64,000 nucleotides of DNA. It comes from Bacteroidota bacterium. GTDB taxonomy: Bacteria; Bacteroidota; Bacteroidia; Sphingobacteriales; Sphingobacteriaceae. Below are positions 8,330-16,231 of this stretch, in pieces (position 1 is the stretch's first letter; each line of letters starts with the position of its first letter). The stretch covers positions 60,162 to 124,161 of the forward strand of contig JAEXHI010000015.1 of assembly GCA_023450085.1 (NCBI GenBank). The letters run 5' to 3'. Position numbers and translations under genes: made by a program. Below the pieces are notes generated by a model. That model saw only the letters and a program-made list of their open reading frames with translations, did not search any database and was not told the DNA's origin.

Positions 8330-10339
8330 CTAAAACTTCCAGGTCACATACGTACTCATCCTGTTGTTATTGGTTTTAGGGTCGAAGATGTATCTAAAGC
8401 CTAAAGCAGGCCCCACTCTTACCAATCCCAATTGGATATCCGCAAAAAAGGAGACCCTTAGATCTGAAAAGTTCTCATTCACACGGCCCATGTCACGGTT
8501 GTGATCTACTTCGATAGCCACGCCTTGTGCATTTTGGGTTCTTAAACGGTAACGCAGTTCATCTGAAGTCCTGTGATAAAGATCAAGGGCAACCAATGCG
8601 CCAGCACCAGCACCAAGATATTTATTAATGCTATATCTCATTTGTAGTGGAACAGCATTGATAGTACTCACCTTGGTGGTTTGATAATGTTTTTTATCTA
8701 AAATTTGGTAAGCAACACCATTCATGAGCGTATCTTTTCTGATTTCCGTAGCAATAGGTACTTGGTAAGTATTCTCTTTAAATGAATTGAAATAGAGCTC
8801 AACTTGCCAATAGTAGCGATGGGAGGCATAAGGAGACAAGCTAGCACCTAATACAAAGTTTTTACCATTGAGGTAGTTGCCATTATCTGTTTCAAAAGGG
8901 AAACCATAGCCTACAATTATCCCAGGAGAAAGTCCCATTTTAAAGCGGCCAACTGCTCTATTGGTATAAATAGGCTCATTTTTGTCAAACACAATGGCCG
9001 CACCGCTTTTGATAGGTAATTTGGGTGGTTTCTCTTTAAACTTAATCTTGTATTCTACAAAGCCTTGGGTGGAGTCGGCATCTTTTACACCTTTTTGCTG
9101 CATGCCTGGTAAATAGATATTGGTGAACACAAAATGAACACTATCTGCACTAAAGAAGGTTTTTAAGCAGCTTTGATTGGCATAAGCCGAGTCGCAGTTG
9201 GAAACTTCTGGTTTTGTTTTTACCACTTTTATGGTACTTGGGTCAAACACTTCCGAGATATTTACGCCTACGTCAATTTTTTTCGCTGGTCCTTTTCCCG
9301 TGTTTTGAAAGCGAACTTTATAGGTAAGCTCTCTTTTTTTACCCGTAAATCGGTAATTCATCCTGCTTTTGCGCAGTACCATTTTATTAGGGTCATGAGA
9401 AGCCACAATCTGTAATTCCAAGGTGAAAAACTCGGTTTCTACCAAAGGATTATCCGGAATAAATGCACCCGCTATGCGCACTACTGCATTGGTATCCTTA
9501 AGCATTTCAGGAGTGGTTTTAAAATGCATAAAAACAAAGCGTTCTTCATTTTGCTGTAGATTCTCAAATTTCCAGCTTTGCTGACTTTTAAAAGCTTTAG
9601 TTTGGTCTTTTAGCAATACTTTTTCAGCGGCAGATAAATTAAAATGCTTTTCTGTAGAAGCATAATAAACAGGTTCTTGGTTTTTATTTTTTAGGAAGGC
9701 AGTATTTAAAAGTGTTTTAAGGTCTGATTTTTTCTCGTTATGGTAGGTTCTTGCTTCTGCCAAATCAAAATTATTCTGACTAAACTCTACATCATTGTAT
9801 AAAATGGCCAGCGTTCCGTTAAGATTGTTCTGTCCATTTTCAATCTTATTTCTGTAGCCCAGCACCAACATCATATCGTCTCCAGGCTTGGGCATACAGT
9901 TCGTCTTCATTTCAATGTTTCCGCCCATCTTAAAAAGATTATAGCCATCGTTAGATGCAAGCATAGGCTTGGCTACAGCTGGCTTAGGTCCAGGAGGCCT
10001 GATAATTGGTTTTGGTCGGGTAGGTGGACGTTTACCATCGTCGTAATTGTTAGTGGCAAACAAACGAACCATGATGGAGTCGTAGCGTAATACATGGGAG
10101 GGACTTTCTTCGAAGCTAAAACCTCCATCTCCAAATTCCCAGAAGTAAGTGTAAAATGGAGCTGGGGCTCCTGCGATAGGTCGCAAAGGCCTTAATTCGC
10201 TACTGAATTTTGTAATGCCATTTTCTGTTTTGTAATGGATAATAGCAGGCACGGTATCGCTTGGCAATACTTGAGCAGTTTGTGCATTTACGGTGGTGCC
10301 GTAAAAGTAGAGCAAGAAAAACGTCAATAATTTTCTCAT
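8330..10339 (-). CDS. Secreted PKD-domain protein with C-terminal outer-membrane barrel-like region
   Basis: A 669-residue protein with a signal peptide (1-19, ending V-N-A-Q). A PKD domain covers about 30-98 (F-W-E-F-G-D-G-G-F-S, then S-H-V-L-R-Y). A Pro/Arg-rich linker (about 102-126) leads to a long middle region with a repeat-like Ig/DUF11 section (about 320-450: N-P-L-V-E-T-E-F, Y-K-V-R-F-Q-N-T-G-K-G-P-A). The last 200 residues alternate aromatic and polar positions (Y-Y-W-Q-V-E-L-Y-F, V-S-F-F-A-D-I-Q-L-G-L) and end in T-W-K-F, typical of an outer-membrane beta-barrel closing on Phe. I infer a surface or outer-membrane protein with an extracellular adhesive head. It lies 165 nt after the lipoprotein gene on the same strand. 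Confidence 0.85.
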   Translation of the reverse strand: MRKLLTFFLLYFYGTTVNAQTAQVLPSDTVPAIIHYKTENGITKFSSELRPLRPIAGAPAPFYTYFWEFGDGGFSFEESPSHVLRYDSIMVRLFATNNYDDGKRPPTRPKPIIRPPGPKPAVAKPMLASNDGYNLFKMGGNIEMKTNCMPKPGDDMMLVLGYRNKIENGQNNLNGTLAILYNDVEFSQNNFDLAEARTYHNEKKSDLKTLLNTAFLKNKNQEPVYYASTEKHFNLSAAEKVLLKDQTKAFKSQQSWKFENLQQNEERFVFMHFKTTPEMLKDTNAVVRIAGAFIPDNPLVETEFFTLELQIVASHDPNKMVLRKSRMNYRFTGKKRELTYKVRFQNTGKGPAKKIDVGVNISEVFDPSTIKVVKTKPEVSNCDSAYANQSCLKTFFSADSVHFVFTNIYLPGMQQKGVKDADSTQGFVEYKIKFKEKPPKLPIKSGAAIVFDKNEPIYTNRAVGRFKMGLSPGIIVGYGFPFETDNGNYLNGKNFVLGASLSPYASHRYYWQVELYFNSFKENTYQVPIATEIRKDTLMNGVAYQILDKKHYQTTKVSTINAVPLQMRYSINKYLGAGAGALVALDLYHRTSDELRYRLRTQNAQGVAIEVDHNRDMGRVNENFSDLRVSFFADIQLGLVRVGPALGFRYIFDPKTNNNRMSTYVTWKF

Positions 10340-10504
10340 GGTTGATTAAATATAGGGAATAATTTCGATGGATAAGTAAGCCTGTTTATCGGAGATCTTC
10401 ATTTGTTTTAAATACAATTGCCTCGCTACCAGCAATGATGGTTGGTGTACCATCAATGCCGATTCGCGAAGCGCTTTTAAAGTCAATTTATTTGGGTAAA
10501 AACT

Positions 10505-11494
10505 TTAGTAGTTGTTTAGGGCGTCAATAGCTTGTTGTATAGCTGTCTCAGTAGTTTCTGCTAAGGTTAAACTAATGTTTTGGTTAGCGGTAATGGTAGT
10601 GGTCAAATCAGCATAATAATACTTGCCATTTTTGATAGAGAAAGAAATGTATTTCCCTTCTACGCCAATAGGCATCATATTGGTATAGCTTTTTACACCG
10701 TTAGCACCATCCGGAGTATATAGTTGTGCAACTACTCTGCTGCCTTTTGCACAAAAGAAAACGAAAGTTTCTCCAGTATATCCCATAAAGGTGGCAAAGC
10801 TGCCTGGGTTGTTGGCAATGGTTACCCTAGTAGTCGTTTTTGGATTGGTGTAGGCATAAAAAACATCACAGTTGATCCATCCCAAGTTTCCCATTTGAAA
10901 GTTATAGAAGCCTGCTACGGGAAGACTCTCACGTACGCCGCCGCCAGCAGCTCCATTTGGATTTGGTGCTGCAGGAGCTTGCCAAGCCATTTGATTGGCA
11001 TTGTCTACTTTTTCTACACCTTCCCAAATCTGAGTTGCACGAGTATTATTGGTGGCTATGGCAATATCAATGTTAGCATTTAAGGCTTTGTCTACATTGG
11101 TGCCGTTCACTGAGGCATTAAGGTAAATAAAACCATCTGACTCTAAAGGTGCGCCGCTAATGTGGTTGGTATTGGTGCCACTAAAAATAATGTCGCTACG
11201 TTTTAAAAACTCTGCCGCGGTAATAACTACTGTGCCTGTTACTGTATTTCCATTTAATTTAAAGGCATTTGCTGGAATGGTAATTTTTGTGCCCCCTTGC
11301 AAAGTAAAAGTATTAGCTATTGCCGCATTAATTTGTAAACGTTGTGCTTGTGGACCAAAAATGGCGGTAAACTCGGCAGCGCTGTAGGCCGAGTTTCTTT
11401 GGGTTTTATCTTTTTTACAAGCTTGAAATAATGCCGTAACCAATAAGGCTATGGCAATGATAGATAGCGTATTTTTTAAGTTTAGCGTTTTCAT
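10505..11494 (-). CDS. Lipoprotein of unknown function
   Basis: A 329-residue lipoprotein: residues 1-26 are a signal ending F-Q-A-C, followed by K-K-D-K. The mature part is rich in Ala, Asn and Thr, suggesting a beta-sandwich. It contains F-T-L-Q-G-G-T-K-I-T-I-P-A-N-A-F near residue 62, a phrase typical of secreted Bacteroidota proteins with a ZU5-like/IPAN-containing beta domain, and a Gly-Ala-rich stretch around 180-190. I cannot name a family beyond that. It is the first gene of the minus-strand set lipoprotein, PKD/barrel protein, CHAT protein. The gap behind its stop (10340-10504) stays open in its own frame for another 52 codons. Confidence 0.8.
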   Translation of the reverse strand: MKTLNLKNTLSIIAIALLVTALFQACKKDKTQRNSAYSAAEFTAIFGPQAQRLQINAAIANTFTLQGGTKITIPANAFKLNGNTVTGTVVITAAEFLKRSDIIFSGTNTNHISGAPLESDGFIYLNASVNGTNVDKALNANIDIAIATNNTRATQIWEGVEKVDNANQMAWQAPAAPNPNGAAGGGVRESLPVAGFYNFQMGNLGWINCDVFYAYTNPKTTTRVTIANNPGSFATFMGYTGETFVFFCAKGSRVVAQLYTPDGANGVKSYTNMMPIGVEGKYISFSIKNGKYYYADLTTTITANQNISLTLAETTETAIQQAIDALNNY

Positions 11495-11673
11495 CGTTTC
11501 TAATATTTAGTGTTGCCTACTCTGTTATGGCTTTTCAGCAATCGCCGTTTGGAGGTATATCAAGCATGATGAAAAAATGTTACCCTGTGTTTTTAAAAAA
11601 CTAAATGATTTGATTTAATGCGAAGTAAAAAAGAAGTTGCAAAGATCGCGAAGGAGCATGGTTGGCTGGATCT

Positions 11674-11725
11674 CTATGTGTCTATGTGGTTGTATTTTTT
11701 CTTTATGAACCAAATAGACACATAG
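11674..11725. repeat. Palindrome, family A
   Basis: Arms CTATGTGTCTATGTGGTT (11674-11691) and AACCAAATAGACACATAG (11708-11725) are near-perfect complements. They match the palindromes at 8064-8288 with arm order exchanged. The copy lies in the 475-nt divergent gap 11495-11969, which also holds the RNA candidate at 11784-11896 and no open frame that I would call a gene. Confidence 0.75.
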
Positions 11726-11783
11726 GAAAATCAATAGCAAAAAAGATATTTAATCATTTTCTTATCCCTAACTCAGTTTGGTT

Positions 11784-11896
11784 ACACCAGCTTGAGTACA
11801 CTAAACCCAATTGAGCGGATTAGCCCGCATCCCGAAGTTAAATCGGAAGAGGACTATGAGCGAAAGTGGGACGAACGACGGTATAGTGCATTGGTG
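11784..11896 (+). ncRNA. Candidate structured RNA or leader upstream of the sigma-factor operon
   Basis: The sequence folds by eye into a branched structure. The closing stems are CACCA (11785-11789) with TGGTG (11892-11896) and CACTA (11799-11803) with TAGTG (11884-11888). Inside them are GGAT/ATCC (11817-11820, 11829-11832) and CCGA/TCGG (11832-11835, 11843-11846), which share base 11832 and so cannot both be complete. A GAGCGAAAGT GNRA-like turn follows at 11858-11867. An alternative pairing, ACTAT 11853-11857 with ATAGT 11883-11887, competes with the closing stem. It ends 73 nt before the sigma-factor start, so it could be a leader acting in cis, an independent sRNA, or a dispersed structured repeat. 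It does not match 5S rRNA or any riboswitch I recognise. The strand is assumed from the downstream gene. Confidence 0.4.
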
Positions 11897-11969
11897 CTGC
11901 TTTTCTGATCAATTAAAATCCTTTTTACTTTCCCTAATAAATGATACTTTTAACATAAATCAATGATCA

Positions 11970-12533
11970 ATGGCCAAAAAAGTACATGAAGACCAACGCT
12001 ACCTTGTGGCACTTTTAAATAATGAAGTGGCTTTGGTAAATGAAATTTATAAGAAATGTGCGGGAAAGGTTAAGTCGTTCGTTTTATTTAATAATGGCAG
12101 CGCGGATGATGCTGCCGATATTTTTCAGGAAGCTTTGGTAGATATTTACAACCAGGCGAAGTATAAAAATTTGCAGTTGACCTGCCCTTTCGAACCCTTT
12201 TTATTATTGGTGTGCAAGCGCAAATGGCTTAACGAACTGAAAAAAAGATCGATAAGCCCGGTAACAAAAAACGAAGACGATTTATTACATATTGGCGAGG
12301 ATACATTTGAACAGGCTGAAACTTTGGAATTGCAAAAAGAACAGGCCAGTTTATTCTTAAAAGCTTTTGAGCAACTCGGAGAACGTTGTAAGGAAATTAT
12401 CAGCTGGAGTATGAAGGGTGAAGCACAGGAAAAAGTAGCTGAAACTTTAGGCGTTACTTATGGTTATTTGAGAAAGAAAAAATCGGAATGTATGGCAAGC
12501 TTGGTTAAATTAATCGATAGAAAAAATGACTGA
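11970..12533 (+). CDS. ECF-type RNA polymerase sigma factor
   Basis: A 187-residue sigma-70 family protein that would direct RNA polymerase to specific promoters. Region 2 is at about residues 20-95 (D-D-A-A-D-I-F-Q-E-A-L-V-D-I-Y-N-Q-A, then F-L-L-L-V-C-K-R-K-W-L-N). Region 4, a helix-turn-helix, is at about 125-180 (C-K-E-I-I-S-W-S-M-K-G, then K-V-A-E-T-L-G-V-T-Y-G-Y-L-R-K-K-K). The gene overlaps the following TPR/anti-sigma-like gene by 8 nt, so the two are co-translated. It is divergent from the lipoprotein-PKD-CHAT genes and is the best candidate for their regulator. Both region-4 helices look intact. Confidence 0.92.
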   Translation: MAKKVHEDQRYLVALLNNEVALVNEIYKKCAGKVKSFVLFNNGSADDAADIFQEALVDIYNQAKYKNLQLTCPFEPFLLLVCKRKWLNELKKRSISPVTKNEDDLLHIGEDTFEQAETLELQKEQASLFLKAFEQLGERCKEIISWSMKGEAQEKVAETLGVTYGYLRKKKSECMASLVKLIDRKND

Positions 12534-13254
12534 GGACAAAATTTTATGGACTGCCCAGTATGTGGAAGGCGATTTGAATGAGGAAGAACGCTTAGCGTTT
12601 GAAGATCTATTGTCGCATGATGAAGAGTTGAAACAGCATTTGGCTGATTACTATGATATTCACAGTAGTTTGCAAATGGAACTGGCTAATGATAGCAATA
12701 GGAATACTTTGGTGGAGACGATTAAGACCTTAAATAAGGAACACTTTGTTGCCGAACAACCCAAAGTGGTGAAATTTAATCCTTACTTCAGGTGGGTATC
12801 AGGCGTAGCTGCGGTATTGGTGCTGGGTATGCTCATTTGGGAACCGTGGAGGAGTAACCTGTATAAAGATTTTAATGTTGTACCTCAAATGACCGTTGCT
12901 GAACGAGGTGCGAAGAAGACCAATCTGGATAATGCAGCAGGATTATTTAACGAGCAAAAATATGCGGAAGCAAAAGTTGTTTTAGCAAAATTGCATGTTG
13001 CCGATGCTCAAAACGCGATGATCAGTTACTATTATGGCGTTGCCTTAATGGAAACGAGTGAAATAGCCAAAGGCCGATTGTTATTAGAAGAATTGTTTAA
13101 TGGGAAATCTGTGTATAAGTATGATGCCGTATATGCCATAGCCATGAGCTACCTTAAGGAAGATAAAAAGACGGATTGTAAATTCTGGTTGGAGAAAATT
13201 CCAAAAGATGCTTCACGCTATGAGCAAGCACAGAATTTGTTAAAGAAGCTTTAG
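12526..13254 (+). CDS. Anti-sigma-like membrane protein with periplasmic TPRs
   Basis: A 242-residue single-pass membrane protein. The cytoplasmic N-terminus (about 1-60: W-T-A-Q-Y-V-E-G-D-L-N-E-E-E-R, then F-E-D-L-L-S-H-D-E-E-L-K) has the layout of an anti-sigma domain, but without the His-Cys-Cys zinc motif. A transmembrane helix covers about 90-106 (V-S-G-V-A-A-V-L-V-L-G-M-L-I-W). Two or three TPR-like repeats follow (about 132-240: N-A-A-G-L-F-N-E-Q-K-Y-A-E-A). The 8-nt overlap with the sigma gene supports a sigma/anti-sigma pair. Periplasmic TPRs could sense or bind the CHAT protein, which also has TPRs; that link is inference. Confidence 0.85.
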   Translation: MTEDKILWTAQYVEGDLNEEERLAFEDLLSHDEELKQHLADYYDIHSSLQMELANDSNRNTLVETIKTLNKEHFVAEQPKVVKFNPYFRWVSGVAAVLVLGMLIWEPWRSNLYKDFNVVPQMTVAERGAKKTNLDNAAGLFNEQKYAEAKVVLAKLHVADAQNAMISYYYGVALMETSEIAKGRLLLEELFNGKSVYKYDAVYAIAMSYLKEDKKTDCKFWLEKIPKDASRYEQAQNLLKKL

Positions 13255-15369
13255 TTATATGTCGTCTTTTGTGATTTGCTTGGTGATAGCAGTTCGTTTT
13301 GCTGTGTTTCCAAATGTATAAGAGACATTTATTAACCCCATTATTCTTCTGCTGCGGCTTTTTGTATAGGTTGAGTAGCCGTTGGCGTCAATCCAATCGT
13401 AGTTGTTAAAGTACGGTTGGTGGAAATTACTTACATTTAAATTCAGGTTAACTTTGCCAAAGTTAGCGCTAACATTAAAACCAGAATTGAACTGCGCCTT
13501 GGTTTTGAACTGAAGTGTACTGCCTCCACTTGCACCAAAATTAGCCCCTAGGCTTATGGTAGGTATTGGAATATAGGATAGCCGTATACCATCTGTCCAA
13601 TAAAAAGTATTGGTTTTTTCTTGCTCGGTTATTTTATAACGAAAAAAGTTATTGTTAGCGTAAAGCTGTACCGTAAAACGCGGGAATAAATAGAAATTTA
13701 GAGATAGGTTGGCCTTGTAATTATTGCTTTTGGACAGGTTTCTAAATGTTTTTATCCTAATATTTCCATCGGTAGCTTGGTAGCTGGATATGGCATCTGT
13801 TACATTTTCATACTCGGTAGTAAAAACTACGCCAACAGATTTGATAATAGTAGTATAAATATTAGAAAGCAGTAATGTTTTTGATGGTTTTAAGTACGGA
13901 TTACCAATAGTTTGATAGTTTGAGGTATTAAACTGCGCACCATAGTCAACCACGTTCGACATATTATTTAACGCAGGCCGTAGCTGGCTATATTTGGCTT
14001 CAAAATGTAAACTGCCCACTTTTAAGTTTTTTTGTACTGATATATATGGCGAAAAAGTGCTAAAGCTAAAGTTATCGCGGCCTTTGATACTTGAAATATA
14101 ATCTTTACTGTGGTCTTGTTTAATTACCAACCTTAGTGAAAATTTTTCGAAACTTTTATCCCAACTCGCCAATAATGCAGCATAGTTGTAGGAAATATTA
14201 TTCTCTTGCAAAATAATGTCTGTATTGCCATGGGCATCTGTTTGATAATTGTATTGGTAACTTTGTAAGTTTTTTCTGTTGAAATAGCGTCCCACTACTT
14301 CAAAGCCACCTAATTTGGCGTGATGGTATTCGTAGCCAACAAGCCCAAAAACATTGTTGTCTGTTGTAACGTTGATACTTGTATAATTGCCTTGGGGTAC
14401 AAAGTTGTTTAACAAAGAACCGGTAGCCGCCTTTGAAACATTTTCAGCTTGCTTATCATCGTACTCTAAGGCAATATCAAAACGTTGGCTACTGTTTTCT
14501 TTTGCCTTTGATTTGTACACATAGCTTAATTTACCGATGTAGGTAGGGTTACGCCAAAAACTATTGTTGTTTTTTAATAAGGTATTTGCATTGTTTTTTA
14601 ATACTCCTGCTTGGTACTGCTGCAAATGGGTTTTCATTAGGTAGTTGGTATTGAAAAAGTTGGTGCTTACCGAAGCATTTAGGGTGTTGTGGTTGTTAAT
14701 GAAATAGCTGTTATTTAGGCTTACCGTACCATTGTTCATTTTTATACCATCGTTGTCTGTAGCTCTAATATCGGTGGTTTGGGTTTGTTTAAATTTAGTT
14801 TCTATTAAGCTGCTACCGCTTGGGGCATATTGAAACATGCCTGAAGTATTTAGATTTAGCAGGTTTTTTTCTTTACTTGATGATATACTGGCCATTAACA
14901 TACTACTATTGCTGCCTGCGCTGGCCGCTACGTTACCAAAGTAACCCTCATCGTATTTTAGGGCTGTAAAACTAAGTGTCGAGCCTTCGGTTTTAAGGTT
15001 GTACAGGTTTAGCTCTATTTTGGTATAGGCATTTTGGGTATTGCCGTTACTTAAACTATTGGCTATTTGGTTGGCAAAGCCTGCTACGTTCACGCCATCG
15101 CGCATCAGTGTTATTTGCCTACCCATATAGGTAATGCTACCGTTGTTTACTTCTACACCTGGTATGTGCGTTAAAATTTCGGCAAGGGTAAGCAATTTAT
15201 AGTTAGGTATTTTGGTGATGTCTAAAACAGCTCCTTTGGCATTTTGTTTTAAAGCTTTGTTGTTGCCTTTAATAGTTACCTTATTTAGCTCAATAGGTTT
15301 TGTTTCTTGGGCATTTAAAGTGTTTGCTGAACAAAATAGAATAAAAAAGTGCCAAATGTATTTCACCAT
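13255..15369 (-). CDS. TonB-dependent receptor-like outer-membrane barrel protein
   Basis: A 704-residue outer-membrane protein with a signal peptide (1-20, ending L-N-A-Q). A short plug-like domain lies at about 30-110 (L-A-E-I-L-T-H-I-P-G-V-E-V-N-N-G-S-I-T-Y-M, then L-M-R-D-G-V-N-V). The rest is a long barrel of alternating polar/aromatic strands to the C-terminus. It lacks the N-terminal carboxypeptidase-regulatory domain often found in this family (OMP_b-brl_3). The C-terminus ends K-Q-I-T-K-D-D-I after a final strand V-S-Y-T-F. It is the last gene of the five-gene minus-strand operon starting at 17633 and is 18 nt downstream of the preceding gene. It meets the TPR gene tail-to-tail with no spacer (13254/13255). 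A role in exporting or importing the operon's small proteins is inference. Confidence 0.88.
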   Translation of the reverse strand: MVKYIWHFFILFCSANTLNAQETKPIELNKVTIKGNNKALKQNAKGAVLDITKIPNYKLLTLAEILTHIPGVEVNNGSITYMGRQITLMRDGVNVAGFANQIANSLSNGNTQNAYTKIELNLYNLKTEGSTLSFTALKYDEGYFGNVAASAGSNSSMLMASISSSKEKNLLNLNTSGMFQYAPSGSSLIETKFKQTQTTDIRATDNDGIKMNNGTVSLNNSYFINNHNTLNASVSTNFFNTNYLMKTHLQQYQAGVLKNNANTLLKNNNSFWRNPTYIGKLSYVYKSKAKENSSQRFDIALEYDDKQAENVSKAATGSLLNNFVPQGNYTSINVTTDNNVFGLVGYEYHHAKLGGFEVVGRYFNRKNLQSYQYNYQTDAHGNTDIILQENNISYNYAALLASWDKSFEKFSLRLVIKQDHSKDYISSIKGRDNFSFSTFSPYISVQKNLKVGSLHFEAKYSQLRPALNNMSNVVDYGAQFNTSNYQTIGNPYLKPSKTLLLSNIYTTIIKSVGVVFTTEYENVTDAISSYQATDGNIRIKTFRNLSKSNNYKANLSLNFYLFPRFTVQLYANNNFFRYKITEQEKTNTFYWTDGIRLSYIPIPTISLGANFGASGGSTLQFKTKAQFNSGFNVSANFGKVNLNLNVSNFHQPYFNNYDWIDANGYSTYTKSRSRRIMGLINVSYTFGNTAKRTAITKQITKDDI

Positions 15370-15387
15370 GAAGCAAGGGCTTGTAAG

Positions 15388-15834
15388 CTATTTTACTTTT
15401 TTTACATAAACCTTTAGGGTATCTATCACTTCTTTTTTTGATGTAAATGCTATCTTCCCATCATTTAAGGGGATATATACTGTTTTGTTTCTTATTGGGT
15501 TTTGAGGGTCGTTAGCGTTGGGGTTTACATCAACGATAATAGATTTGTAATAATTGCTGTTTCTCATGGCAAGCATGGCATAGCCCTTTTCGTCTGTTTT
15601 ACCAGATCCTAATGCGGTAACTTTTTTATAAAAGGTAACATAGTGGTTGGTTACAGGCTGCTTACTCTCTGTATCTATCAGTTGAATGTATTTTTTATAA
15701 AGTTTATTGTTTGAGGCATTGCCGCTTCCTCCTCTTGCGTAGGCTTTTGCGGCATCTTTGTTATAGTCAATTTGTGCTTTTAGGGCATTTGTACTAAAAC
15801 AAATCAGAAGTATTGTAACGATTATATTTTTCAT
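15388..15834 (-). CDS. Secreted hypothetical protein
   Basis: A 148-residue protein with a signal peptide (1-20, ending L-K-A-Q). The N-terminal mature part (D-A-A-K-A-Y-A-R-G-G-S-G-N-A-S-N-N) is Gly/Ala/Asn-rich. From residue 45 a beta-sheet-like domain appears (Y-I-Q-L-I-D-T-E-S-K-Q-P-V-T-N-H-Y-V), reminiscent of a carboxypeptidase-regulatory/transthyretin-like fold: G-K-T-D-E-K-G-Y-A-M-L is the recurring turn of that fold. There is no cysteine in the mature part. It lies between the six-cysteine protein and the barrel gene. Such a domain could be the missing N-terminal module of the barrel protein supplied in trans, but this is inference. Confidence 0.75.
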   Translation of the reverse strand: MKNIIVTILLICFSTNALKAQIDYNKDAAKAYARGGSGNASNNKLYKKYIQLIDTESKQPVTNHYVTFYKKVTALGSGKTDEKGYAMLAMRNSNYYKSIIVDVNPNANDPQNPIRNKTVYIPLNDGKIAFTSKKEVIDTLKVYVKKVK

Positions 15835-15918
15835 TACTATTTATTAATGTTCGCTATTTAACCATATATAGGAGACCAATGGAAATCCGCTTGTCTCCTA
15901 TATGTTGAAGTGTTTTGT

Positions 15919-16194
15919 TTAATTATCGGGAAGTGTACACGGAGGTTTAATGAATTCAGGCCAGTCGCAAGTCTCCCAAGATACGTTAAAATGTAAACCT
16001 GGGGGACATTCATAGGCCCATAATACAGAGGAATAAGGTGCACAGATATAAAATATTCTGCAACTTATAGTACTTGGGTAGTATCTGCCCCAATCAGCCT
16101 CGTTACAAGGTACATCGGTTACTATTTGAGCTTTTAATGTGGGTACTGTCATCAGCAACAGTAAGCCTAAAATTGACATCATTTTTTTCATCAT
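15919..16194 (-). CDS. Small secreted protein with a peritrophin-A/CBM14-like six-cysteine domain
   Basis: A 91-residue protein: signal peptide 1-23 (ending L-K-A-Q), then one domain that is nearly the whole mature chain. Its six cysteines (30, 45, 51, 63, 76, 86) are spaced C-x14-C-x5-C-x11-C-x12-C-x9-C. This lies inside the chitin-binding type-2 (peritrophin-A, CBM14) pattern. The surrounding residues also fit: Y-Y-P before Cys2, R-I-F-Y-I-C at Cys3, Y-E-C-P-P-G-L-H-F-N at Cys4 and E-T-C-D-W-P at Cys5. In eukaryotes this fold forms three disulfides and binds chitin. Such a domain is unusual in bacteria. The neighbouring thioredoxin-like lipoprotein could serve disulfide formation. Chitin binding is a family-based inference; all the residues are visible. 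Confidence 0.87.
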   Translation of the reverse strand: MMKKMMSILGLLLLMTVPTLKAQIVTDVPCNEADWGRYYPSTISCRIFYICAPYSSVLWAYECPPGLHFNVSWETCDWPEFIKPPCTLPDN

Positions 16195-16231
16195 ATTTTA
16201 TTTTAAGGTTAATCATAAAGAGTTCAAAAAA

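Noticed and set aside
11784..11896. Possible 5S rRNA (GCATCCCGAAGTTAAATCGG resembles the 5S core)
   Set aside because: The match is limited to a few bases, the expected 5S helices do not form and no rRNA operon is nearby.
15858..16043. Minus-strand open frame overlapping the six-cysteine gene
   Set aside because: It lies in another frame over the signal-bearing gene and has no homology-like composition or signal.
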